A DNA stretch of 49,501 bases, taken from Succinivibrionaceae bacterium (GTDB taxonomy: Bacteria > Pseudomonadota > Gammaproteobacteria > Enterobacterales > Succinivibrionaceae). The position numbers were made by a program, and so were the translations under genes. Under the pieces are notes generated by a model. It ran no database searches. It had not been told where the DNA came from and worked only from the letters and a program-made list of their open reading frames with translations. The DNA lies in NCBI GenBank assembly GCA_024688225.1, contig JAILEI010000204.1:1-49501 (forward strand), written 5' to 3'. Positions 34,718-43,117 of this stretch are shown here, in pieces (within the stretch, counting starts at the first letter, position 1; each line of letters begins with the position of its first letter).

Positions 34718-35560
34718 CTAGGGGGCCACCACCTCCTGGTCAAGGGCCGAGATGTCCGGCTCGCCGAGCGCGCCCTCCAAGGCGCGCTCCCTTATTTCCG
34801 CATGGCTGTAGCGATCCCCTGGGTAGAGCGCCACCACCGCGTGATCCCCGTGGGCAAGGAAGTTTTCCTGCCCATACCTTGTATAGCGGGTGGCCCCCAC
34901 CGACAGCAGGATCCCTGAGGGCTGGCCGGCCTCGCGCAGGTACAGGCCGATGTCCTCCGCCGGCCCCTCGTCGCGCTGCGCGGCAAAGCGATCTAGGCAC
35001 CACTCCAAAAGGCGCCCGTAGATGTAACTGTAGTCACTGACTGCGCTGTCCTCGCCATAGTCGTGGATCTCATTGCCCCGCCTCAGGAAAGAGGCAATGC
35101 GGTAGCGCCCCAGGATGCCCCCCTCGTCAAAGCGGTCAATGCCCAGCGCCTGGGCGGCAAAGCCCTTGCTGGAAGGTCCCCAGTTTTTCTTCACCGAAAT
35201 CTTGGGCGCCCCCGCCTTGCGGATGGAGCAGTCATTGGAAGCACCAAACCAGCGCGGGGCCAGGCCCACCAGCGCCCCGCCCTCATAGGTGGCGTCACAG
35301 ACAATGGCGCACTCAGGCTCAATTTGCAGGCGCTGCTCGCCCGCAGGGAAGACAATCTTCCCCTCATCGAAGGGGAATACCCCCAGGAATCCCGGGGCCG
35401 ACCCGCCCAGGCGGGGCAGGTATGTGGGGAAGATCGCCTTGGGCGCCCCGGCGGGGACCGCCCCCATGCGGGCAAAGTCCGCGGCCTCGCCGGCCTGCTC
35501 CAGGTGCCCCGTGAAATTGCCGGCCACCCCGAACGTGGCCATGCCCTGCAAGTCAATCAT
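34718..35560 (-). CDS. DUF5718 family protein
   Basis: A 280-residue soluble protein matching the uncharacterised DUF5718 family. Its N-terminus (MIDLQGMATFGVAGNFTGHLEQAGEAADF), the APKAIFPTYLPRLGG segment, the PECAIVCDATYEGG region and the ISVKKNWGPSSKGFAAQALGIDRFDEGG stretch follow the family pattern. Its overall look (acidic residues around a central strand, FGASNDCSIRKAGAPKISVKKNWG) recalls fumarylacetoacetate-hydrolase-like folds, but that is only an impression. The ATG at 35560 has a perfect AGGAGGAGG site seven bases upstream, so I start there rather than at 35578. It is alone between metK and endA. Confidence 0.7.
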   Translation of the reverse strand: MIDLQGMATFGVAGNFTGHLEQAGEAADFARMGAVPAGAPKAIFPTYLPRLGGSAPGFLGVFPFDEGKIVFPAGEQRLQIEPECAIVCDATYEGGALVGLAPRWFGASNDCSIRKAGAPKISVKKNWGPSSKGFAAQALGIDRFDEGGILGRYRIASFLRRGNEIHDYGEDSAVSDYSYIYGRLLEWCLDRFAAQRDEGPAEDIGLYLREAGQPSGILLSVGATRYTRYGQENFLAHGDHAVVALYPGDRYSHAEIRERALEGALGEPDISALDQEVVAP

Positions 35561-35621
35561 AAAGGACCTCCTCCTCATCTTCGCAAGTCCCCGGATGGCT
35601 CCGGGCGACGCTCTGGGCCTG

Positions 35622-35630
35622 TGCTAAACT
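35622..35630 (+). promoter_or_regulatory. Extended -10 promoter of endA-queF-ppnN
   Basis: TGCTAAACT fits an extended -10 element about 52 bases upstream of the endA ATG. No good -35 is seen. Confidence 0.35.
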
Positions 35631-35681
35631 CATTTTATTTTAAGGGTGAAGCGGCCACAGTTGGCCGCCCTGGGGAAGAAA

Positions 35682-36482
35682 ATGCGCAAGCAAATGGCCA
35701 TGGCGGCCCTGGTGATTGCCTTTGCCACACTGGCTCTGGCCATGGGCGGCGCCCAGGCGCACAGCTTTGCCACCGCCAAGAAGTACCTGCCCCTCATCTA
35801 TGAGGCCCTGCCTGAGCCCGCCACCCTCTACTGCCGCTGCCCCCTGTCCTTCCGCAACCACCGCTACGCCCCCGATCTCAGGCACTGCCCGGGCTACCGC
35901 CCCCGCCCTGACGTCCCCCTGCGCCTGCTGAGGATCCAGGCTGAGCACGTGATGAGCGCCTGGGAATTTGGGCACACCCGCCCCTGCTGGCGCGATGACA
36001 GCCGCCGGGCCTGCAGCGCCGAGGATCCGGAATTCAAGGAAATGGAAGGGGACCTGCACAACCTGTTCCCCGCCATCGGCGAGATCAACCTCAGGCGCTC
36101 CAACTACCAGTTCTCCCAGTTCAATGCCCAGGCCGACGCCAGCACCTGCCACATGGGCATCGACAGCGAGCACCGGCTGGTGGAGCCCCCCGCCGCGGCC
36201 CGGGGCGCCATCGCCCGCGCCATGCTCTACATGGCGGCCCGCTACCAGATCCGCCTCGATGGCACCTATGAGCGGATCCTCACCGCCTGGAACCGCCTGC
36301 ACCCTGCCACCCCCGGGGAGTGCCTGCGCCATGAGCTCATCCGCCTGGTGCAGGGCAACCCCAACCCCTTTGTGGAGAGCAGCTGCGCGCTCCTTCCCTA
36401 CCGCAGGGAGCAGGATCGGGATAGAATTGAAAACTTCCTGAACAGCATAAGGCAGGGCGGACTCGCAGATGGACAACCATGA
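35682..36482 (+). CDS. endA: Endonuclease I, secreted
   Basis: A periplasmic or secreted non-specific DNA endonuclease of the EndA/Dns family. From ATG 35682 (GGGGAAG upstream) it begins with a signal peptide MRKQMAMAALVIAFATLALAMGGAQA, and the mature form starts near HSFATAKK. The family signatures are LYCRCPLSF, RIQAEHVMSAWEFG (the histidine and glutamate region), GDLHNLFPAIGEINLRRSNYQFSQF and HRLVEPPAAARGAIARAMLYMAARY. Several cysteines (CRC, PCWRDDSRRAC, SSC) fit disulfides. At 266 residues it is normal. The track start at 35646 is a GTG with a less likely signal. Its end overlaps queF by 14 bases. Confidence 0.9.
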   Translation: MRKQMAMAALVIAFATLALAMGGAQAHSFATAKKYLPLIYEALPEPATLYCRCPLSFRNHRYAPDLRHCPGYRPRPDVPLRLLRIQAEHVMSAWEFGHTRPCWRDDSRRACSAEDPEFKEMEGDLHNLFPAIGEINLRRSNYQFSQFNAQADASTCHMGIDSEHRLVEPPAAARGAIARAMLYMAARYQIRLDGTYERILTAWNRLHPATPGECLRHELIRLVQGNPNPFVESSCALLPYRREQDRDRIENFLNSIRQGGLADGQP

Positions 36483-37269
36483 AACAGTGCTGGGCAAGGT
36501 GGTGCCCTACATCGAGGAATACAACCCCGGGGTGCTCACCCCAATCCAAAGGGACCATGGGGGGCTGGCCGCCAGGGCCGCCCACGGCGGCGACCGCTGG
36601 CGCTGCTACGAGATGACCTGCCTGGGGCCGCGGGGCATGCCCATGTCCATGGCCCTCACCATCGACATCCCCGCCAGCAGCGAGTTCCTGGTGGAGTCAA
36701 AGTCACTAAAGCTCTACCTCGGATCATTTGCCCAGACCAAGGTGGGCTCGGCAAGTGAGCTCGAGGAGGCCATTGCCTATGACCTCGGGGAACTGCTCCA
36801 CACCAAGGCAAGCGTCTCGGCGCTGCCCATTGGGCACCCCAGCCTCAACCCCCTGCCCCCGCCCGGGGCATGCATTGACGGCGTGGACCTGGACCGACCC
36901 AGCACCCAGGGCCGCGACCCCGGCCTGCTCCGCGGCCAGGGCGGGCACTGCCGGCAAGCCCTGCACACCAACCTGCTGCGCACCCTCTGCCCCGTCACCG
37001 GGCAGCCGGACATGGGCACGGTCATCATCGACTGCGCCGGGGAGCGCATTGACCCTGAGGGCCTTTTGGCCTACATCGTCTCGCTCAGGCATGAGCACTG
37101 CTTCCATGAGCGCTGCTGCGAGCAGATCTTCTCCGATCTCATGGAGCGCCTCACCCTCACCGAGCTGACCGTGTCCTGCTGCTTCCTAAGGCGCGGCGGC
37201 ATTGACATCAACCCCTGGCGCTCCACTGAGCAAAGGGATGCCGCGCCCCAGCGCACCACCAGGCAATAG
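36469..37269 (+). CDS. queF: NADPH-dependent preQ0 reductase, long form
   Basis: Reduces 7-cyano-7-deazaguanine (preQ0) to preQ1, a step of queuosine synthesis for tRNA wobble bases. The QueF motif ESKSLKLYLGSF, the active-site cysteine in TLCPVTGQPDMGTVIIDC and the YIVSLRHEHCFHERCCEQIFSDL segment with the catalytic His-Glu are visible. At 266 residues it is the unimodular-repeat long type (E. coli-like) rather than the ~150-residue Bacillus type. It overlaps endA at its start and precedes ppnN by 18 bases. The queF-ppnN adjacency is also found in E. coli. Confidence 0.93.
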   Translation: MDNHETVLGKVVPYIEEYNPGVLTPIQRDHGGLAARAAHGGDRWRCYEMTCLGPRGMPMSMALTIDIPASSEFLVESKSLKLYLGSFAQTKVGSASELEEAIAYDLGELLHTKASVSALPIGHPSLNPLPPPGACIDGVDLDRPSTQGRDPGLLRGQGGHCRQALHTNLLRTLCPVTGQPDMGTVIIDCAGERIDPEGLLAYIVSLRHEHCFHERCCEQIFSDLMERLTLTELTVSCCFLRRGGIDINPWRSTEQRDAAPQRTTRQ

Positions 37270-37287
37270 ACAGGCAAGGAAACTTAC

Positions 37288-38664
37288 ATGAGCATCAAAA
37301 TCATTTGGCCCGAGGGCCGGCTGGCGCAACTGACCCAGTTTGAGGCCGAGATCATCACCCGGTCTTCCCAGGACAAGGAAATCTACTCGCTCTACCGCAG
37401 TTGCTCCCTGGCGGTGCTCAACTGCGGCAGCATCACCGACAACGCGCGGCTGCTGCTCGACCGCAGCCAGGACTTTGACATCGAGGTCATCCGCAATGAG
37501 CGCGGGCTCAAGCTCGAGCTCATCAACCCGCCTGAGAGCGCCTTCATCGACGGCGAGATCCTCACCGCCATCAAGCGCCACCTGTTCGCGGTGCTGCGCG
37601 ACATCGTGCAGATCAAGCTGCACTCAGAGGAACTGGCGAGGATTTTTGACCGCAACCACATTCCCTCAGGGCAGCGCTCGGCAAACCACATTTTCTCCAT
37701 CCTGCGCAACGCCGACGCGCTGCAGTCCTCCGACATGCCCAGGATTGCGGTGTGCTGGGGCGGCCATGCCATTCCCCAGGACGAGTACGACTATGCGTAC
37801 CGGGTTGGCTATGAGCTCGGGCTGCGCAAAATCGACATCTGCACCGGCTGCGGCCCGGGGATCATGGAGGCGCCGATGAAGGGGGCGCTCATGGGGCAGT
37901 CGATGCAGGACAGCCACATGGGACGCCGCATCGGGCTCACCGAGCCGTCCATCATCATGTGTGAGCCGCCCAACGCCATGATCTCAGAGCTGGTGATCCT
38001 GCCGGACATCGAGAAGCGCCTCGAGGCCTTTGTGCGCCTGGGGCATGCGCTCATCGCCTTCCCCGGCGGCCCGGGCACCATCGAGGAGCTGCTGTTCATC
38101 CTCGCCATCCGCCTCAACGATGAGAACCGCGGCGACCCGCTGCCGCTCATCCTCACCGGGGGGGAGCAAAACCGCGACTACCTGATGTCCATCGACGCCT
38201 TCTTCCGCCAGTGCTTCGGCGATGAGATCGCCCGCTGCTACAGCATCATCATCGATGATCCCAAGGCGGTCGCCACCCGGGTCAAGGAAGGGATCAAGGA
38301 CGTCTACGACCACCGCACCCTCACCCACGACAGTTACAGCTTCAACTGGAACCTCTGCATCGACGAGGAACTCTCACGCCCCTTCGAGGCCACCCACGAG
38401 AGCATGGAGGCCCTGCGCCTCTACCACAGCGAGGCACCCGCCGACCTGGCCATTGCCCTGCGCCGGGCCTTCTCGGGCATCGTGGCGGGCAACGTCAAGG
38501 AGCAGGGGGTCAGGCAGGTCAGGGAGCGCGGCCCGTTCCGGCTGCATGGCGACCGCGACATCGTGGAGGGCATTGGGAAGCTGCTGGAGGCATTTGAGCG
38601 GGCCAAGCGCTTCTCCATCGGCAACCGCCACTATGAGCCCTGCTACGTAATCTGCCCGGACTAG
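37288..38664 (+). CDS. ppnN: Nucleotide 5'-monophosphate nucleosidase
   Basis: PpnN (YgdH) cleaves purine and pyrimidine nucleoside monophosphates to the base and ribose 5-phosphate and, in E. coli, is activated by (p)ppGpp. The central LOG-like Rossmann domain has RIAVCWGGHAIPQDEYDYAYRVGYELGLR, the GPGIMEAPMKGAL motif and the catalytic-type LIAFPGGPGTIEELLFILAIRL. The N-terminal (PEGRLAQLTQFEAE) and C-terminal (SFNWNLCIDEELSRPFEATHESM) domains match the long PpnN form, and 458 residues is normal. It is last in the endA-queF-ppnN unit. Its stop is shared, through CTAG, with the convergent fliR stop. Confidence 0.93.
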   Translation: MSIKIIWPEGRLAQLTQFEAEIITRSSQDKEIYSLYRSCSLAVLNCGSITDNARLLLDRSQDFDIEVIRNERGLKLELINPPESAFIDGEILTAIKRHLFAVLRDIVQIKLHSEELARIFDRNHIPSGQRSANHIFSILRNADALQSSDMPRIAVCWGGHAIPQDEYDYAYRVGYELGLRKIDICTGCGPGIMEAPMKGALMGQSMQDSHMGRRIGLTEPSIIMCEPPNAMISELVILPDIEKRLEAFVRLGHALIAFPGGPGTIEELLFILAIRLNDENRGDPLPLILTGGEQNRDYLMSIDAFFRQCFGDEIARCYSIIIDDPKAVATRVKEGIKDVYDHRTLTHDSYSFNWNLCIDEELSRPFEATHESMEALRLYHSEAPADLAIALRRAFSGIVAGNVKEQGVRQVRERGPFRLHGDRDIVEGIGKLLEAFERAKRFSIGNRHYEPCYVICPD

Positions 38665-39467
38665 AGCGGTCCCTCGCAGGAGAGGCCCACCAGGCGGCAG
38701 GTGCTCTCAAAGATGGCGTTGAAGTCGTGGGTGAAGTTGCCCATGTAGGCAGGCAGGATCGCGGACAGCACCGCGATGCCCGCAATCAGGGTGATGGCAA
38801 AGCCCAGGGAGAAGACGTTCAGCTGCGGGGCGGCCTTGGTCATCACGCCCAGGGTGAAGTTGATGACCAGCATCGAGCAGATGGCGCTCATGGACAGCGA
38901 CAGCGCCCCCTCAAAGATCAGCCCCCCCAGGTCAATGAAGACCATGAGGTTGTCAGGGCCAAAGGACGAGACCCCCACGGGGATGGAGGTGAAGCTCTCC
39001 AGCAGGAGGCGCACAAAGATGAGGTGGCCGTCCAGCGCAAAGAACACCAGCGTGGTGAGGATGGTGAAGAACTGGCCGACCACCGGGGTGTTGGTCCCGG
39101 ACACGGGATCGACCAGCGAGGCAAAGCCAAGGCCGGTCTGCATCGCCACTAGCTGCCCGGCCATGACGAAGACCTGCGAGAGGAAGACCGTCATCAGCCC
39201 CACCGCCGATCCCACCAGGATTTGGGAAATGGTGGTGAGCGCCCCCTCGAGGGACAGCATCGGGTAGGGCAGCGACACGCTGCCAATCATGGGCAGGATG
39301 GCCAGGGTCACCGCCAGGGACAGCCCGGCGCGCACCCGCATCGGCACGCCACGGCCACTGATCGCGAACATGCTGAGGAAAAAGGCGCTGATCCTCACCA
39401 GCGGCCAGAGGAAGCTTGACAGCCCATCAAGGACCAGGGTGTCAAGCAGCGCCCCGCCCTCGCCCAT
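38661..39467 (-). CDS. fliR: Flagellar export apparatus protein FliR
   Basis: Membrane component of the flagellar type III export gate, forming the FliPQR pore in the inner membrane. About six hydrophobic segments begin with LSSFLWPLVRISAFFLSMFAISGRGVPMRVRAGLSLAV, and the family stretch LLLESFTSIPVGVSSFG is present. 268 residues is typical. The ATG overlaps the fliQ stop (TGATG). It ends the fli operon here. flhB, often next, is not present, since a convergent gene follows with no terminator between. Confidence 0.94.
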   Translation of the reverse strand: MGEGGALLDTLVLDGLSSFLWPLVRISAFFLSMFAISGRGVPMRVRAGLSLAVTLAILPMIGSVSLPYPMLSLEGALTTISQILVGSAVGLMTVFLSQVFVMAGQLVAMQTGLGFASLVDPVSGTNTPVVGQFFTILTTLVFFALDGHLIFVRLLLESFTSIPVGVSSFGPDNLMVFIDLGGLIFEGALSLSMSAICSMLVINFTLGVMTKAAPQLNVFSLGFAITLIAGIAVLSAILPAYMGNFTHDFNAIFESTCRLVGLSCEGPL

Positions 39468-39736
39468 CAGCCCACCGACTGCGGGATGAGCTCAACCATG
39501 AGCCGGAAAAAGGACATCAGTTTCTCAAGGCCCCAGTGCGCCCCCAGCGTCAGCGCCGCCAGGGTCACCAGCAGCCTCGGCAGGAAGGAGAGGGTCTGCT
39601 CATTGATGGAGGTGGCGGCCTGGAACACCGCCACGCACAGTCCCACGGTCAGCGAGGGCACGATAGTGGCTGCCACGAGGATCGCCACCAGCTGCAGCGC
39701 CTCGCGCACAATGTCGATGAATACCTCAGGTTCCAT
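39467..39736 (-). CDS. fliQ: Flagellar export apparatus protein FliQ
   Basis: Small component of the FliPQR export pore. 89 residues with two membrane segments, matching the family pattern (REALQLVAILVAATIVPSLTVGLCVAVFQAATSINEQTLSFLPRL). AGGGGG precedes the ATG. It lies 9 bases after fliP and overlaps fliR. Confidence 0.95.
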   Translation of the reverse strand: MEPEVFIDIVREALQLVAILVAATIVPSLTVGLCVAVFQAATSINEQTLSFLPRLLVTLAALTLGAHWGLEKLMSFFRLMVELIPQSVG

Positions 39737-39745
39737 GCGCGCCCC

Positions 39746-40564
39746 CTAGGTGGCAACCCCAATGCCATAGCTTGAGACCAGCGTCCCCATCACCAGCGCC
39801 CAGCCGTCAACCATCACAAACAGCATCAGCTTGAACGGCAACGAGACAATCATTGGGGAGAGCATCATCATGCCCATCGCCATCAGGATGGAGGCCACCA
39901 CCAGGTCAATGATGAGGAAGGGCAGGAAGAGCATGAACCCCATCTGGAAGGCCGTCTTGAGCTCACTCATCATGTAGGCGGGGATCAGCACCCGCATTGG
40001 GGCGTCCTCCGGCTTGTCCACACTGAGGTTGGCAAAGTCCAGGAACAGTCCCAGGTCGGTTGCCCGGGTCTGGGAGAGCATGAAGCGGTGCAGGGGGCGC
40101 TGGCCGCGATCCAGGGCCTCGCGCGCCTCAATCTGGTCATTGGTGTAGGGCTCGATGGCCTCGGTGTAGATCTCATCGAAGACCGGGGACATGATGAACA
40201 TGGTGAGGAACAGCGCCATGCCAATGATAATCTGGTTGGAGGGCGAGGTCTGCAGACCCATGGCCTGCCTGAGGATGGCCAGGACGATGGTGATGCGGGC
40301 AAAGGAGGTCATCATCACCACCACGCTGGGCAGGAATGACAGGAAGGTCATCAGCAGCAGCGCCTGGACCTTGATGCCGTAGTCCTGGGTCCCGTCGGGG
40401 TTGGTCTTCACCGTGAAGGCCTCAAGGTCGAGATCCGCACCCAGCGCCAGCGGGGTCAGGCAGAGCAGCGCCCCCAGCAGGGCCGCCAGCGCCGCGCTCA
40501 GCTTGAAGGTGCGCAGCAGGCGGGGCAAAAGGGCCCGCAGCGCGGCCGGATCACGCCTTCCCAT
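39746..40564 (-). CDS. fliP: Flagellar export apparatus protein FliP
   Basis: Core of the flagellar export pore. From ATG 40564 (272 residues, GGGGGAGG upstream) it has a cleavable signal-like N-terminus ([24 protein letters not shown]), then four membrane segments with the family signatures [42 protein letters not shown] and [46 protein letters not shown]. The track start at 40678 would add 38 arginine-rich residues overlapping fliO. The chosen start overlaps the fliO stop by 14 bases. Confidence 0.93.
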   Translation of the reverse strand: MGRRDPAALRALLPRLLRTFKLSAALAALLGALLCLTPLALGADLDLEAFTVKTNPDGTQDYGIKVQALLLMTFLSFLPSVVVMMTSFARITIVLAILRQAMGLQTSPSNQIIIGMALFLTMFIMSPVFDEIYTEAIEPYTNDQIEAREALDRGQRPLHRFMLSQTRATDLGLFLDFANLSVDKPEDAPMRVLIPAYMMSELKTAFQMGFMLFLPFLIIDLVVASILMAMGMMMLSPMIVSLPFKLMLFVMVDGWALVMGTLVSSYGIGVAT

Positions 40565-41006
40565 GCGCTTCCTCCCCCGGCTTGTCATCCTCGGCCCCCT
40601 CGCCATCACCAGTCCCTGGTTCCCTGGGGGCCACGGCCGCCTCGCCCCTGAGCAGGCGACCAAACTCCGCGGCGTCACCCGGGCGCGGTGACAGGTCGCA
40701 GACCAGCGAGATGCCGCCCGCGGTCACCCCGACCAACAGGTCCCGGTCCCGGATCCGCACCTCCACCAGGCGCTCCTTGGGCCCCAGCTGCAACTGCGAC
40801 AGGATGGACATGCTGCCGGAGCGGCGCTGCACGAAACGGGACTTGCGCAACAGGTACGCCGCCGCAAAGAGCAGCAGCACAATGCCCAGGGTGGAGAGGA
40901 TCCACTGCAGGAACCCCGGGGCGTCAGGGCGGGCAGGCGCCCCCTCGGCGAGGGCGGCAAGGCATGATCCCGGCGCCATGAGGAGCGCCAGCGGCCAGCG
41001 CCACAT
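40551..41006 (-). CDS. fliO: Flagellar biosynthesis protein FliO
   Basis: A small membrane protein that helps assemble the FliP ring. From ATG 41006 (151 residues) there is a signal-like N-terminus, then a membrane segment ([27 protein letters not shown]) and a cytoplasmic domain with [36 protein letters not shown], the family hallmark. The tail is acidic and low-complexity. The ORF track start at 41096 lies inside fliN and would add unrelated residues. The start is two bases beyond the fliN stop, and no strong Shine-Dalgarno site is seen. Confidence 0.88.
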   Translation of the reverse strand: MWRWPLALLMAPGSCLAALAEGAPARPDAPGFLQWILSTLGIVLLLFAAAYLLRKSRFVQRRSGSMSILSQLQLGPKERLVEVRIRDRDLLVGVTAGGISLVCDLSPRPGDAAEFGRLLRGEAAVAPREPGTGDGEGAEDDKPGEEAHGKA

Positions 41007-41007
41007 G

Positions 41008-41415
41008 CTAGCGCAGCTTCTTGATGCGCTCAATCTGACTGATGACGTCAGTGAGGCGAATGCCAAACTTGTCATTGACCACCACCACCTCGCCATGGGC
41101 GATCAGGGTGCCGTTGACCAGCACGTCCAGCGGCTCGCCGGCCAGGCGGTCCAGCTCCACCACCGAGCCCTGGTTGAGCTGCAGGAGGTTGCGGATGGCA
41201 ATCTTGGAGTGGCCCACTTCCATGGTGATGGTCACCGGGAGGTCCATGATGGCGTCGAGCTTCTTGCGCTCCTCCTTGGTGATCGGCATGCCCGCGACAC
41301 TGGTCTCGCCAGTGAAGTCCTGGATCTCCGCAACCTCGGTGCCAGTGGATCCGCCGCCGCCCTGCTCACCCAGCGCCGCGGCCCACTCATCGGCCAGTTT
41401 TTGATCATCAGACAT
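41008..41415 (-). CDS. fliN: Flagellar motor switch protein FliN
   Basis: Part of the C-ring that controls rotation direction and docks export cargo. After an acidic low-complexity N-terminus, the FliN/SpoA domain is clear: IMDLPVTITMEVGHSKIAIRNLLQLNQGSVVELDRLAGEPLDVLVNGTLIAHGEVVVVNDKFGIRLTDVIS. 135 residues is normal. TAGGAGGCA precedes the ATG. It follows fliM by 11 bases. Confidence 0.97.
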   Translation of the reverse strand: MSDDQKLADEWAAALGEQGGGGSTGTEVAEIQDFTGETSVAGMPITKEERKKLDAIMDLPVTITMEVGHSKIAIRNLLQLNQGSVVELDRLAGEPLDVLVNGTLIAHGEVVVVNDKFGIRLTDVISQIERIKKLR

Positions 41416-41426
41416 GAGAGTGCCTC

Positions 41427-42470
41427 CTAGTCATCGTCAAAGATCTCCATCTCTTCCTCCTCCTCGACGCGCTGGCCGCCAATGATCGCCGAGAGATCCG
41501 TCTTCATCGACTTCGGGCGCTCGAGCACCTTGCTCACCTTGATCGCCATCTTCTTCTCAGTATGGCCGAGCTTGGCGTGGAAGGAGGGAAGATCCTCAAC
41601 ATAAACCAGCAAGTCATCCGGCATTTCAATGGGGATCACGTCGCCGGGCTTGAAGTTCAGCACCTGCTCGAGGGTCACGTCAGTGTCCAGGAGCTTGGCG
41701 CGGAGATCCACCTTGACGTCCATGACCTCCTCGCGCAGGGCCCGGTTCCACCGCACGTCGGTGTCACCCTTGTCATTCTGCACGCCCGAGTCCAGCAACT
41801 CGCGGATAGGCTCGATCATCGAGTAGGGGAAACAGATGTGCATGTCACCGCCGCCCCCATCGAGATCGATGTGGAACTGGTTGATCACCAGCACCTCAGT
41901 GGGGTTGACGATGTTGGCCATGGCCGGGTTGACCTCGGAGTCGAGGTACTCGAACTCCACGTCCATCACCGGGGCCCAGGCCTCCTTGTAGTCACTGAAC
42001 ACCATCTTCAGGAGCTTCTGGATGATGCGCCGCTCAGTGGGGGTAAACTCGCGGCCCTCAATCTTGGTGCGGAAGCGCCCCTCGCCCCCGAAGAAGTTCT
42101 CCACGAGGATGAAGACCAGCCGCGCCTCAAGGGTGATGAGGGCCGTGCCCTTGAGCGGCCGGAAGCGCACCATGTTGAGCGAGGTGGGGACAAACAGGGT
42201 CTGGGTGTACTCCCCAAACTTGCACATCTTGACCCCGGTCCAGGTCACCTCCGCCGAGTGGCGGAGCATGTTGAAGAGGCTGACGCGCATGTGGCGGGCA
42301 AAGCGCTCGTCCACCAGCTCCAGGGTGGGCATGCGCCCGCGGACAATGCGCTCCTGCGATCCAAAGTCAAAGGACTTGACCGCGCTGCGCTCCTCGGTTG
42401 GCTGCTCTGGCTCCGGCTCATCGGCATGGAGCAGCGCGTCAATCTCTTCCTGGGACAGGAACTCGGTCAT
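41427..42470 (-). CDS. fliM: Flagellar motor switch protein FliM
   Basis: C-ring protein that binds phosphorylated CheY and switches rotation. The N-terminal CheY-binding peptide is MTEFLSQEEIDALLH, and the middle domain contains LELVDERFARHMRVSLFNMLRHSAEV and NFFGGEGRF. A SpoA domain follows (DVKVDLRAKLLDTDVTLEQVLNFKPGDVIPIEMPDDLLVYVEDL). 347 residues, normal, with an acidic tail. It lies between fliL and fliN. Confidence 0.97.
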   Translation of the reverse strand: MTEFLSQEEIDALLHADEPEPEQPTEERSAVKSFDFGSQERIVRGRMPTLELVDERFARHMRVSLFNMLRHSAEVTWTGVKMCKFGEYTQTLFVPTSLNMVRFRPLKGTALITLEARLVFILVENFFGGEGRFRTKIEGREFTPTERRIIQKLLKMVFSDYKEAWAPVMDVEFEYLDSEVNPAMANIVNPTEVLVINQFHIDLDGGGGDMHICFPYSMIEPIRELLDSGVQNDKGDTDVRWNRALREEVMDVKVDLRAKLLDTDVTLEQVLNFKPGDVIPIEMPDDLLVYVEDLPSFHAKLGHTEKKMAIKVSKVLERPKSMKTDLSAIIGGQRVEEEEEMEIFDDD

Positions 42471-42504
42471 GGCCTCACATCCCCCTCACGTCGCGTGCCA
42501 TGCG

Positions 42505-43044
42505 CTACTGGATGATGAACGAGGTGAAGAGCACGCGGTCAACCAGCGGCTGGTTGAGCACGTCCGCCATCTTGTAGCGCACCGCGGAGAGGATCTTGGA
42601 CTTGAGCCCCTGGCGCCCGAAGGGGCGGGTGAGGATGGCGAAGCTCTCGCTGCTCATGGCCTCAAAGACCGTGCTCTCAAGCAGGGACTTGTGCTTCTCG
42701 GCAAGGTCGCTGTTCTCCTTGCCGCGCACCACCAGCACCACCTCGATCTGCGCAAAGTGGCGGTGGCTCTGGTTGTCCTTGAGGTTAAAGTTGAACGGGT
42801 TGCTGAACTTGACGAAAAAGTCCTCGTCGACCACCGTCGCGATCTCCTTCTCCTCCGCCTGCATGGCCGCCATCTCCTCGAGGGTCGGCCCCTCCTTGGC
42901 AAAGGGGGGCAGGTTCAGGAAGAAGGCCGCGCCGAGATAGCCGCCGGCGAGCAGGATCAGCAGGATGAGGCCGATCACGATGTAGAAGAGCAGGCCCCGC
43001 TTCTTTTTGGGTACCGCTGTGGGATCATCGATTTCGGCGGGCAT
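42505..43044 (-). CDS. fliL: Flagellar basal-body protein FliL
   Basis: Inner-membrane protein of the basal body that helps the stator work. One membrane segment near residues 15-40 (GLLFYIVIGLILLILLAGGYLGAAFFL) is followed by a periplasmic domain with FFVKFSNPFNFNLKDNQSHRHFAQIEVVLVVRG and a conserved end LNQPLVDRVLFTSFIIQ. 179 residues. GGGGGAA precedes the ATG. It is 73 bases downstream of fliK. Confidence 0.93.
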   Translation of the reverse strand: MPAEIDDPTAVPKKKRGLLFYIVIGLILLILLAGGYLGAAFFLNLPPFAKEGPTLEEMAAMQAEEKEIATVVDEDFFVKFSNPFNFNLKDNQSHRHFAQIEVVLVVRGKENSDLAEKHKSLLESTVFEAMSSESFAILTRPFGRQGLKSKILSAVRYKMADVLNQPLVDRVLFTSFIIQ

Positions 43045-43117
43045 GGCACAATTCCCCCTTTCTCATTAAAGACACTGGCAATTATGTCACAAATGCCCGC
43101 CATATTGAGGTTTTTTG

